From a virus, in IMG/VR virus record IMGVR_UViG_3300013138_000041, positions 1-25,772 of that record: 25,772 nt of DNA. The stretch is one strand, 5' to 3'. Positions within the stretch are counted from its first letter, which is position 1, and each line of letters opens with the position of its first letter. Below are positions 15,676-22,070 of the stretch, one piece after another. The position numbers were made by a program, and so were the translations under genes. A model generated the notes under the pieces. That model did not search any database and was not told the origin of the DNA. It was given only the letters and a program-made list of their open reading frames with translations.

Positions 15676-16032
15676 CTACCCCCAGCGGCCATCTTCGAGC
15701 GCGGTTTTCCGGCTGTGACACTTCTGGCACAGCCCCTGCAGGTTGTTTTGGTCATTCGTTCCGCCTTCCTTGATCGGTTTGATATGGTCCACCTGGGTGG
15801 CGCGCACCGCATCCAGGTGAATGTCATACGGATCGGAACACCAGGGGTGTTTCCGCAGAAACGCAATTCGAATTCGCCGCCAATTGCTGTCGTAGCCGCG
15901 CTGGCTGGGAGACGGACGTACCGCATCCAGGCGCTGCTGATGCTCGCGGGCATGGCGTGCACAGCGGCTGCCCTTCGTGACTAGCGTGGGGCAGCCCGGC
16001 TCAACGCACGGATGGGGGGCACGTGTGGGCAT
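15676..16032 (-). CDS. HNH endonuclease adjacent to terminase
   Basis: A 118-aa protein. The ATG at 16032 overlaps the stop of the membrane microgene (TGATG), which supports this start. An N-terminal cysteine cluster (CVEPGCPTLVTKGSRCARHA, Cys9, Cys14, Cys24) precedes RGYDSNWRRIRIAFLRKHPWC, and the HNH core is VDHIKPIKEGG, then NLQGLCQKCHSRK with His and two CxxC cysteines near residues 82-110. HNH proteins beside terS/terL (as HK97 gp74) assist the terminase in cos cleavage in several phages. Here it lies directly on the other side of the 27-bp iterons, fitting a cos-type packaging module. Confidence 0.93.
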   Translation of the reverse strand: MPTRAPHPCVEPGCPTLVTKGSRCARHAREHQQRLDAVRPSPSQRGYDSNWRRIRIAFLRKHPWCSDPYDIHLDAVRATQVDHIKPIKEGGTNDQNNLQGLCQKCHSRKTALEDGRWG

Positions 16033-16151
16033 CAGGCACCGAAAACCTTGGTAACCAGGAACCAGAGACCGGCCGAGATCGCAATGCACACGCAGATCCA
16101 CGCCAGCATGTACAGCACACAGCACCCGCCGCGGCGGTCATCCGGGGACAT
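16032..16151 (-). CDS. 39-aa membrane microprotein
   Basis: ATG at 16151 follows CAGGAGAGACCG, and the stop overlaps the HNH start as TGATG. The peptide begins MSPDDRRGGCCVLYMLAWIC and continues with VCIAISAGLWFLVTKVFGA: a charged N-terminus and one transmembrane segment of about 25 residues with four cysteines. The first 14 bases overlap the end of the zinc-ribbon gene. The ribosome site, tight overlaps at both ends and membrane character make it likely real although very short. Function unknown. Confidence 0.72.
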   Translation of the reverse strand: MSPDDRRGGCCVLYMLAWICVCIAISAGLWFLVTKVFGA

Positions 16152-16389
16152 CGGTCTCTCCTGTCGCCTGCTTGAGCATCTGCTCGAGGCGCTGATCGTT
16201 GGTGTTCCAGTGGATCACCTGGCCGCAATGCACGCAGAACATCGACTGGCCGTCCTTGATCAGCAGATCACCGGCCTGCAGCATGTAGATCCCGGGCTCG
16301 AGCGCGTGCAGCCGCCCGATCGTATGCTTGCAGTTCCCATTGGGGCAGAGCACTTCCTCGCCGTGTACCGGCTTGTGTTTGGTTTTCAT
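16138..16389 (-). CDS. Small zinc-ribbon protein
   Basis: An 83-aa protein with ATG at 16389 in an ATGA overlap with the 19-aa microgene. Cys15 and Cys20 (LCPNGNCKH) and Cys52/Cys55 (FCVHCGQVIHW) form a probable four-cysteine zinc ribbon around a beta region (LEPGIYMLQAGDLLI). The C-terminus is polar. Such proteins often bind nucleic acid or partner proteins in phage early operons, but no specific role is visible. Confidence 0.8.
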   Translation of the reverse strand: MKTKHKPVHGEEVLCPNGNCKHTIGRLHALEPGIYMLQAGDLLIKDGQSMFCVHCGQVIHWNTNDQRLEQMLKQATGETDVPG

Positions 16390-16445
16390 GCGGTTTTCTC
16401 TCCCGGCCAGTCATGCCAGCGCTGACCATTCAGCAGATCACTCAT
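16386..16445 (-). CDS. 19-aa microgene MSDLLNGQRWHDWPGEKTA
   Basis: A tiny frame bounded by ATGA overlaps on both sides: its ATG overlaps the stop of the preceding (frameshifted) gene and its stop overlaps the ATG of the zinc-ribbon gene. This tiling suggests translation by re-initiation. No function can be assigned, and a translational coupling role alone is possible. Confidence 0.5.
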   Translation of the reverse strand: MSDLLNGQRWHDWPGEKTA

Positions 16446-16547
16446 ACTTCACCTGTTTTGGTAACTGTGTTCAACCGTTCACCATATTTTGCTTCTAGAA
16501 ATTGAATGACTTCCCAGCCAGGTGATCCCGGTTTTGTTGCCCATCAT
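16442..16547 (-). pseudogene. 34-codon microgene apparently broken by one extra base
   Basis: An ATG at 16547 sits behind GAGGAGG and overlaps the upstream stop (ATGA). Read directly it gives MMGNKTGITWLG and stops after 22 codons. Removing one base in ACCGGGATC gives MMGNKTGSPGWEVIQFLEAK followed by YGERLNTVTKTGEV, which ends in an ATGA overlap with the next microgene. The downstream frame looks much more protein-like than the direct one. So it is a frameshift mutation, a sequencing or assembly error, or a +1 recoding event. Confidence 0.55.
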
Positions 16548-17002
16548 GACCTCCTCAGCCTGACGTAGCCGTCCTCGAGCAGGAACGGCGCCTTGGGGTG
16601 ATCCACCCCGTGCTTGCGGATGTAACGCTTGGCGGTCTCCGTGGAGATGTCGAGTTCCAGGGCGATCAGCGAGCAGGCCGTGTTGAACGTCGGCGCACCC
16701 TTCTGGCGGATGTAGCCGCTCAGGTAGGCGACCGCCGCCCGCTCGGCGCTCTGGTTGAATGCCACGACGTCGGACTGCTTCAGCCCCTGGGTCGGTTTCT
16801 CATGGCGGGATGCAGGGACCTTCGTCCTGGCTGCCTTTTTGGCTGGCGGCGCTGGCTTGGGTTTCGGCTTGCGCGTTTTCCCGGTTTCCGGTTCGACTTC
16901 CGGCTCCTGAATTTCGTCACCGATCGTTGCATCACGTTCCCTGAACCTGGCTGCAGATTCGAGGTTTTTCGAAAGGGTTTTATGGCTCGGTTTTGTTGGC
17001 AT
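16544..17002 (-). CDS. Basic HTH-type DNA-binding protein
   Basis: A 152-aa protein with ATG at 17002 behind AAAAGGACC. Residues 1-65 are a charged, Lys/Pro-rich and probably disordered region (KTRKPKPKPAPPAKKAARTK). The C-terminal part contains NQSAERAAVAYLSGYIRQKG followed by a helix-turn-helix pattern in TACSLIALELDISTETAKRYIRKHG (about 108-132) and a short wing (FLLEDGYVRLRRS). It is the first gene after the CA-repeat gap, so it may start a transcription unit that leads into the packaging genes. A regulator of late genes is possible but not shown. Confidence 0.75.
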   Translation of the reverse strand: MPTKPSHKTLSKNLESAARFRERDATIGDEIQEPEVEPETGKTRKPKPKPAPPAKKAARTKVPASRHEKPTQGLKQSDVVAFNQSAERAAVAYLSGYIRQKGAPTFNTACSLIALELDISTETAKRYIRKHGVDHPKAPFLLEDGYVRLRRS

Positions 17003-17037
17003 TGATGGTCCTTTTGGCTATATGTTTCACGGAGACT

Positions 17038-17067
17038 CACACACACACACTCACACACACACACACA
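17038..17067. repeat. (CA)n microsatellite
   Basis: Thirty bases of CA repeat with one interrupting T at 17051, in the 100-base non-coding gap between two genes, just upstream of the HTH gene on the transcribed strand (TG)n. Confidence 0.95.
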
Positions 17068-17076
17068 TACATTAAT

Positions 17077-17106
17077 TTAATAGAGGGGACTGGAAATTAC
17101 TCTCAA
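17077..17106 (-). promoter_or_regulatory. Possible weak sigma70 promoter
   Basis: TTGAGA (17101-17106) and TATTAA (17077-17082) on the minus strand with an 18-base spacer, in the only AT-rich gap of this region. The -35 box overlaps the stop of the upstream gene, as does the -35 box of the late promoter at 11938-11967. The -10 match is only four of six. Confidence 0.35.
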
Positions 17107-17552
17107 AATGGATTTTCTGCGCGCATAATTAAATCGTGTTTTTTGGGTGGGTCGGCAGGATTTTGATATGTTTCACAGACCTTGATCTGCACCCGTTTTC
17201 CGGCCCGCGAATAGACCCGATCGGCTTCCAGCACCGGTTTCGCCTGGCGTTCGAGATCCTGCAGCCCTGACGCCGCGAGAGGCAGCCAGGCGGGGACGTG
17301 GCGAACCCGCTTGACCCGCTGTCCGCACTGGATGCAGATCGGCGGCAGGCCAAGCCTTGTCCTGGTCTCCACCAGGCGCGGCTCATATCCCTTGGTGGCT
17401 ATGCGCTGGGCTAGTCCTGGGTCAGGACGGCCGTCCGAAGTCAGCACTTTACAGGCCACGGCGGTCTTTCTCCAGGAGGCCGTCTGGGCGTGATTTTCCC
17501 GCAATTCCTGTGCCAGCTGGTCTACTGTACGGATTAGGGCATTTTTCTTCAC
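17103..17552 (-). CDS. Hypothetical protein with CxxC motif
   Basis: A 149-aa protein. I chose the GTG start at 17552 because AAGGAG lies at good distance; frames open further upstream overlap the previous gene. It starts VKKNALIRTVDQLAQELREN, has TASWRKTAVACKVLTSDGRPDP near 26-47, a CIQCGQRVKRVRHVPAW segment near 74-90 (single CxxC), and a basic C-terminal part (YSRAGKRVQIKVC). The first half looks like a helical adapter that could contact DNA; no family was recognised. Confidence 0.68.
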   Translation of the reverse strand: MKKNALIRTVDQLAQELRENHAQTASWRKTAVACKVLTSDGRPDPGLAQRIATKGYEPRLVETRTRLGLPPICIQCGQRVKRVRHVPAWLPLAASGLQDLERQAKPVLEADRVYSRAGKRVQIKVCETYQNPADPPKKHDLIMRAENPF

Positions 17553-17571
17553 AGCGTCGCTCCTTGCCCCG

Positions 17572-17832
17572 TTACAAGGCGTAACAGGGCACTTTTTTAG
17601 GGGGTGGACAACCTGGTTTTTGGCTGATTTCGGGCTGCGCAGGAGACCAGCGCTTGTAGTTCTCCACCACCTTCTGACCGTAGCGCATCGCCCCATCAGC
17701 CGTGCGGAATGTCCGCCTCAACGGGCGGCTGTGAAGGCCGGTGCGAACGAACGGGCGGTAGTATTCCACCCCACCGAGGTATCCCTTCAGCCTGCCCTGC
17801 AGGTGCAGATCACTCATGTTTCCGGGTCTCAT
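17572..17832 (-). CDS. Small basic hypothetical protein
   Basis: An 86-aa protein starting MRPGNMSDLHLQGRLKGYLG; the first ATG (17832) has AAAGGAG at 8 bases and is preferred over the internal ATG at 17817. It overlaps the upstream gene end. The middle is rich in aromatic and basic residues (EYYRPFVRTGLHSRPLRRTF), followed by AMRYGQKVVENYKRW and a Pro/Lys-rich end. No recognised family. Confidence 0.65.
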   Translation of the reverse strand: MRPGNMSDLHLQGRLKGYLGGVEYYRPFVRTGLHSRPLRRTFRTADGAMRYGQKVVENYKRWSPAQPEISQKPGCPPPKKVPCYAL

Positions 17833-18064
17833 TTTGGGGCTCCTTTCTCCGATCCTGTTGCTGACGGTTCCGCTGGCCGGTGCAGACCACGCAGTGGCGG
17901 ACGCCCATCACCGGCTCGGCTGCCTCCGCCAGGGGGAATACCTTGCCGCAATAACTGACCAGGAATTCGTTGTCGAAGCGCAAAATGCAGTGCACCTGGT
18001 CGGACCGGGTGTGTTCCTTCAGCCATTTCCCCAGGCATTGCCGGGGAGTTGTGCCATTTTTCAT
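17810..18064 (-). CDS. Small hypothetical protein with HCxxC motif
   Basis: An 84-aa protein. The ATG at 18064 overlaps the upstream stop (ATGA). It contains CLGKWLKEHTRSDQVHCILRF, YCGKVFPLAEAAEP, and RHCVVCTGQRN near residue 60, followed by a polar Arg/Gln/Lys-rich tail. The cysteines (C10, C26, C39, C58, C61) might bind a metal. Unknown function. Confidence 0.7.
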   Translation of the reverse strand: MKNGTTPRQCLGKWLKEHTRSDQVHCILRFDNEFLVSYCGKVFPLAEAAEPVMGVRHCVVCTGQRNRQQQDRRKEPQNETRKHE

Positions 18065-18321
18065 GCCTGCTCCTTCCAAACGATGTAGAGGTGCCCGATG
18101 TCATGGGCATCCAGGAACCGCCAGGCCCGGGCACCAGGATGGTCCTTGCGCACCACTTCCACCCATGAGAGATCCGGCAGGCCACCGTGGCGGACGATGT
18201 GCTTGCGCCTAAGCCCGTAGCGCGTGGTATCGTCCAGCACCAGCCAATCGGTGCCCATCGCCACCAGGGCAGCCTGGTGATATTCAATCCACTGCCGGCG
18301 GGAGGCTTCGGTCATGATCAC
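18061..18321 (-). CDS. Hypothetical protein, GTG start
   Basis: An 86-aa protein. The GTG at 18321 forms a GTGA overlap with the previous stop; an ATG two codons later is an alternative. It begins MIMTEASRRQWIEYHQAALV and includes DDTTRYGLRRKHIVRHGGLP, SWVEVVRKDHPGARAWRFLD and DIGHLYIVWKEQA. The beta/alpha mix and many Arg, His and Trp suggest a compact domain. No family recognised. Confidence 0.68.
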   Translation of the reverse strand: MIMTEASRRQWIEYHQAALVAMGTDWLVLDDTTRYGLRRKHIVRHGGLPDLSWVEVVRKDHPGARAWRFLDAHDIGHLYIVWKEQA

Positions 18322-18632
18322 TCAGGCGCGCCGATGATCACGGCGATCGCCACATCCTCAGCCAGGATCGGCACGCCTTTCTCGCGGATGTCTGCCCTGA
18401 CTTCCTCGATCGGGATCCAGAAGTGGCCGGCGATGTCTTTTGCCAGGCGTGTGATCTCATCCGATGTGAGCGCGGCAAGATCCAAAAAGTAAACCTTGGT
18501 GTCCCCGATGCCATCCACAGAGACGACCGTTGCGTTCGCACTTTTGATCGGCACATTGTCCAGGCGATTGAAGACCTGCTGCCAGCGCTCTGCACGCGGG
18601 CTGGCGGGGTTGATCGAGGCGATCACGGTCAT
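18318..18632 (-). CDS. Hypothetical protein downstream of ParB-like gene
   Basis: A 104-aa protein with its ATG in an ATGA overlap with the ParB-like gene stop. Begins MTVIASINPASPRAERWQQV; contains VVSVDGIGDTKVYFLDLAAL and LAKDIAGHFWIPIEEVRADI, and ends GVPILAEDVAIAVIIGAPE. It looks like a small alpha/beta domain. Translational coupling to the ParB-like protein suggests a partner of it, which is inference. Confidence 0.72.
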   Translation of the reverse strand: MTVIASINPASPRAERWQQVFNRLDNVPIKSANATVVSVDGIGDTKVYFLDLAALTSDEITRLAKDIAGHFWIPIEEVRADIREKGVPILAEDVAIAVIIGAPE

Positions 18633-20473
18633 TCGTCCTCGCCTTCTTCGTCCATATCACCAGGGACCTCATCCTCGCCCATATCGTCTTCCTCGTCCTC
18701 GTCTTCTTCCCCGCTCTCGACGACAGGCGCTGCGGCAGACGCTTCAGAAAAGGCCTTGGCCTTCTCCAGCCAGTCCTCTGGCAGGGTCACTTCCCATTCC
18801 TTTGCCACGCCCTGCAGATGCTCCGCCACAGCCAGGGGACCTTTGGACCTTAGTTCCCACTCGACAACGTAGGACAGGAACCAATCCGCGAGTTCCATGC
18901 GTACCAGGCGGAAAAACTCCTTGGGGTCAACCGGCTGTCCATCCTTGTTGCGTTCGCATTCGATATCATCGGGATCCGAGACAACTTTTAGAAGGGTAAG
19001 AATGAATTGGTCGGGCAAAGGATCAAAAAGATGGCAAAAGGCAGGTAAGGAAACGTCGCTGAGATACTGCTGGCTAAAATGCCTGTTCTTCTCCGCGAGT
19101 TCCCGCTTCGCCTGGGCTTCGTCGTAGCGAGCGCTTGACTGCTCGCGCTCTTCCTGTTGGTGCTTTTCCTTATCCTTCGCCGCCTGGATGTTCTCGGGCG
19201 TGACGTCCACCAGGTAGACCAGCGGGGAGTTGGTGTACTCGTACCTACCCCATCCCTTTGGCTTGCCAGGCATCAGGCGCAGGCCGGGGATACGTTCCTC
19301 CCAGGCTTTATCGGAGGTCTCTGGATGTTGGTAAGACTCCATGTATTTCAACATCTCTTCGCCGTCCGCGGCCGGGTCGTAGATCGGGATATTCAACTTC
19401 TTGCTGAGTTCCACCGCCTTGATCATCGACCAGGCCTGTCTCTTGCGCTCAAGGCAGGCATTCCAGCAGCACAAGTGGTTGTCGCCGCCGCGCACGTAAT
19501 ATTGACAGCGCGTGCAAGCCGGTGGGTGCGTCAGGTGCGCCAGTTTCTCGATCGTCTCAACCGGAGCGCCCTGGTCGATCAGCGCCTGGGCGGCGACCAG
19601 CCCGCTCTCCAGGTTGTCGATCCAGCCCTTGAGTTCCTTCTTGCGCTTGCCGCCTTCCGTCCCAACCGCCCCGGCTTCCTGGGCGGCCTCCTGGGTCAGT
19701 TTGGGCATGGCGGGGAATTCGTCGAAGTCGAGTTTCCAGAGATGATCCCCGGCGGTCGGCGGATCCCGGTGGTTGTATTTGCTCTGCAGGTACTCCACGT
19801 TCGGAGAATTGGCCAACTTGGCGACCAGCACCTCCGCCGGAGCCTTCCCCTGCTGGATGGCCTTGGTGGCGTCTTCGACCTTTCCGGGGGCGATGCGCTG
19901 CAGGGTCAGCAGACTCCTGGCTGCCCCGATGTTGATCTCGCCGGCGGCCAGTTGCACCTGGGCCGTCTCCGGCAGCCCCAGCAGGCGGATGGTGCCGCGC
20001 ACGGTGCTTTCGTCGACGTTGAAGAATTCCCCGGTCTCGGCCGAGGTCTTGTGGAACTTGTCCATGTAGGTCTGCATGGCCTTGGCGCGCTCGATCGGGT
20101 TCAGGTCCCGGCGCTTGATGTTCTCGGCCACGGCGATCTCGAACATCTGCAGGTCATCCAGGGGACGGATGAAGCAGGGCATCAGTTTGTACTTGTGGTC
20201 ACTCTTTGCCAGCAGGCGGTAGGCTGCCAGGCGCGTGTGGCCGAAGGCCAACTGGTAGCCAAGGCCTTCCTCCTGGATCGCCTTGGGGACCGCACCACCC
20301 AACAGGGCAATGCCCAGGTCTTGAAATTCACGCACGGTGGGGGGCTGCAGCAGTTTATTGCGTTGGATGTTCTCGGCCAGTTCCGCCACCACGGCGGGAT
20401 CCTCCGCCTGGCGTACCTGGAACGGGTTGGGGACGATCAGGTCGATCTCGATCATTTCGGGGGCTTCGTTCAT
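18629..20473 (-). CDS. ParB-like protein with Cys cluster and acidic tail
   Basis: A 614-aa protein starting MNEAPEMIEIDLIVPNPFQV. The N-terminal ParB/sulfiredoxin-type domain (about 8-125) has QLAFGHTRLAAYRLL (GHTR at 78-81) and AVAENIKRRDLNPIERAKAM (114-133), then an HTH-like region TSAETGEFFNVDESTVRGTI (143-162), as in ParB, Spo0J and KorB. Distal to this are a cysteine cluster (C320, C323, C335, C336, C340) and a charged linker with EKHQQEEREQSS. The last 30 residues are almost all Glu/Asp. Canonical ParB is about 300 aa and has a ParA partner; no ParA is seen in the window. Phage ParB-like proteins can be nucleases, CTP switches or regulators; the exact role is open. Confidence 0.85.
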   Translation of the reverse strand: MNEAPEMIEIDLIVPNPFQVRQAEDPAVVAELAENIQRNKLLQPPTVREFQDLGIALLGGAVPKAIQEEGLGYQLAFGHTRLAAYRLLAKSDHKYKLMPCFIRPLDDLQMFEIAVAENIKRRDLNPIERAKAMQTYMDKFHKTSAETGEFFNVDESTVRGTIRLLGLPETAQVQLAAGEINIGAARSLLTLQRIAPGKVEDATKAIQQGKAPAEVLVAKLANSPNVEYLQSKYNHRDPPTAGDHLWKLDFDEFPAMPKLTQEAAQEAGAVGTEGGKRKKELKGWIDNLESGLVAAQALIDQGAPVETIEKLAHLTHPPACTRCQYYVRGGDNHLCCWNACLERKRQAWSMIKAVELSKKLNIPIYDPAADGEEMLKYMESYQHPETSDKAWEERIPGLRLMPGKPKGWGRYEYTNSPLVYLVDVTPENIQAAKDKEKHQQEEREQSSARYDEAQAKRELAEKNRHFSQQYLSDVSLPAFCHLFDPLPDQFILTLLKVVSDPDDIECERNKDGQPVDPKEFFRLVRMELADWFLSYVVEWELRSKGPLAVAEHLQGVAKEWEVTLPEDWLEKAKAFSEASAAAPVVESGEEDEDEEDDMGEDEVPGDMDEEGEDE

Positions 20474-20708
20474 GATTGCTTTTCTCCCAAGATCTCTTTC
20501 AGAATGGATATAAAATACGGGGCGTAAGTCAACCCATAGGCTTTAGGGCCTTCGTATACCACGGGGTACTTCTCTGGATGCGCTGCCTGATCTTCGTCGA
20601 ATCGCCGATGCCATTCTGCTAACACCTTCGCTGCAAGCGATTCGGTCAATGCGAATGTTTCTTCGGCGGCTTTCATTTCAGGGGCTTCGTTCATGCTTGC
20701 TGTTCTCC
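20453..20708 (-). repeat. Duplicated start region: two 35-bp copies
   Basis: Bases 20453-20487 and 20674-20708 match at 32 of 35 positions and each holds the ribosome site and the first codons MNEAPEM of a gene (the ParB-like gene and the 74-aa gene before it). The copies are 221 bases apart. Confidence 0.85.
20470..20694 (-). CDS. 74-aa hypothetical protein sharing its start with the ParB-like gene
   Basis: ATG at 20694 overlaps the upstream stop (ATGA), and its own stop overlaps the ParB-like start (ATGA). After the shared MNEAPEM it reads KAAEETFALTESLAAKVLAE, WHRRFDEDQAAHPEKYPVVYEGPK and YFISILKEILGEKQS: an acidic helical protein. Function unknown. The gene sits between two ATGA junctions and may have been generated when the start region was duplicated. 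Confidence 0.72.
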   Translation of the reverse strand: MNEAPEMKAAEETFALTESLAAKVLAEWHRRFDEDQAAHPEKYPVVYEGPKAYGLTYAPYFISILKEILGEKQS

Positions 20709-21077
20709 TTCAGGCACAAGTTTGCGGTCGGCGGTCACCACCAGGTGGCCGCGGGCAGGATGGTAGATCTTGGTCCCGGGCGGGAATTTGCCAAGGTAGA
20801 TGTAGTTCTCCACGGTCCGGGCTGTATAGTGATGGCCGATAAGGGCGGGAATGGCGCAGGCCTTGACCTCGTATGCCGGTTCAACCGGCAGCGCCTGCAT
20901 GTAATCCTTTTTCAGCAGGTCCTCGAGCGCCCACAGGGCGGGCATGTTCTCGGTCTCGATCTGGATCACCTGACTAACCTTGATCTCGCCCCCGCCGGTG
21001 ATCTTCTGCAGGCCAGACGCCAGCAGGATCAGCCCCTCCATGTTGGCATTATTGGCAGGTATGGTGATGGTTGGCAT
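20691..21077 (-). CDS. Hypothetical protein, 128 aa
   Basis: ATG at 21077 with AAAGGAG at 10 bases. Starts MPTITIPANNANMEGLILLA, then SGLQKITGGGEIKVSQVIQI, a helical ENMPALWALEDLLKKDYMQA, and ends with YIYLGKFPPGTKIYHPARGH plus a polar tail. The end resembles small beta domains found in phage accessory proteins. No family recognised; it opens the ATGA-coupled run leading to the ParB-like gene. Confidence 0.7.
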   Translation of the reverse strand: MPTITIPANNANMEGLILLASGLQKITGGGEIKVSQVIQIETENMPALWALEDLLKKDYMQALPVEPAYEVKACAIPALIGHHYTARTVENYIYLGKFPPGTKIYHPARGHLVVTADRKLVPEGEQQA

Positions 21078-21169
21078 ACTTCATTTTCTCCTTTCAGATC
21101 AGAATAATTTCCGTGGCGGCCGGGCTTACCGTTTTTATAGCGAGTCGTCCGCCTCAACGGGGTCACCGA

Positions 21170-21298
21170 CTATCCGCCGTTCGTATCTCTCAGCGCCGCC
21201 ATGATCTCGCGGACAGACGGGGGAGTCTCGCAGGATCTAACGTACTGCTCAACGGTTTTGTCGTACTTGCCTTGACCCCATACGGTAGGTTTCTTCAT
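21170..21298 (-). CDS. 42-aa protein with LexA-like PSVREI phrase
   Basis: A short frame with ATG at 21298 behind AAAGGAAAA, 13 bases after the methyltransferase stop. It reads MKKPTVWGQGKYDKTVEQYV, then RSCETPPSVREIMAALRDTNGG. The PPSVREI phrase matches the recognition-helix region of LexA-type winged helices, as in the larger HTH gene at the right end, but the domain is truncated. A shifted frame after the phrase continues as YERRIVGDPVEADDSL, so the gene could be broken. The next 90 bases to the following gene hold nothing else I can support. Confidence 0.6.
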   Translation of the reverse strand: MKKPTVWGQGKYDKTVEQYVRSCETPPSVREIMAALRDTNGG

Positions 21299-21311
21299 TG
21301 TCTATTTTCCT

Positions 21312-22070
21312 TTACACAAACAGCGGTTCTTGTAATTGGGCTTGCTCGATACGTTTCTTCGCGATCTCAAAATACTTAGGCTCCAGCTCGCAGCCGATGA
21401 AGTTCCGTCCGAGCTGGACGCAGGCTACTCCGGTAGTGCCTGATCCCATGAAGGGGTCAAAGATGGTGTCGCCAGGAAGACTGTGTAGTTTGATAAAATG
21501 CGCAGCCAAAGAAACAGGCTTTTGTGTGGGATGTTCATCAGCAATTGGAATAATTTTGTGAATTCCTTTTCCTGGGCGAATAATATTCTCAATTTTTTTT
21601 GACGTGTCATACCATTTGCAAGATGCCCCTCTTTTTTGCGCTACTAATATGGTTTCATAAGAACGGCGATAATGCCAACCCATCCCCATAGGCCCCTTAT
21701 CCCATACCACCATTTGTTTGAAGTCAAAAACTTCATTCATCCATAAAGACCAACGGGCAAACTGCGGGTCCGGTCCACCACCATCACCACAACAACAACA
21801 ACAACCACCCGGAAATAAAATTCTATTTAGTTCCGGTAAAACATTCTTGAATAGTTCGTTAGCTTCTTCGCCATCGTTAGCGATTGGTCTGTTTTTTTCG
21901 GGAGTATATTCGCCTTTTCCAAGAGCGGCCTCCCGTCTTGAAATAAGATCGCCATTATTATTATTATGCCCATAGGGTGGATCGGTAAAAATCATATCTA
22001 TGCTTTTATCCGGCATGGACTTCATGTATTCCAGGCAATCGCCAAGATACAATTCTACTTTAGATGGCAT
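21312..22070 (-). CDS. DNA methyltransferase, beta class (N6-adenine or N4-cytosine)
   Basis: A 252-aa protein; the ATG at 22070 follows AAGGAAAT. The catalytic TDPPYG motif is at 29-34 and the AdoMet-binding DPFMGSGTTGVA motif at 205-216, with a HPTQKPVSL motif (about 180-188) between: the order IV then I defines the beta class. It transfers a methyl group from S-adenosylmethionine to an exocyclic amino group of adenine or cytosine, probably to protect phage DNA from restriction. The protein carries HNNNN after the catalytic motif and a GGCCCCC/GGG stretch near 90-100, encoded by AAT and TTG-like triplet runs. No cognate endonuclease is adjacent. The gene is AT-richer than its neighbours. 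Confidence 0.93.
   Translation of the reverse strand: MPSKVELYLGDCLEYMKSMPDKSIDMIFTDPPYGHNNNNGDLISRREAALGKGEYTPEKNRPIANDGEEANELFKNVLPELNRILFPGGCCCCCGDGGGPDPQFARWSLWMNEVFDFKQMVVWDKGPMGMGWHYRRSYETILVAQKRGASCKWYDTSKKIENIIRPGKGIHKIIPIADEHPTQKPVSLAAHFIKLHSLPGDTIFDPFMGSGTTGVACVQLGRNFIGCELEPKYFEIAKKRIEQAQLQEPLFV

Noticed and set aside
16442-16546. TGA used as a sense codon (recoded genome) to explain the HTH extension
   Set aside because: TGA ends many genes here at precise ATGA and TGATG junctions, so it is a normal stop in this genome.
19157-20527. Long open frame on the plus strand opposite the ParB-like gene (456 codons)
   Set aside because: It is an antisense shadow of a GC-rich gene: the minus strand has clear ParB motifs, a ribosome site and ATGA junctions, and the plus frame has none.
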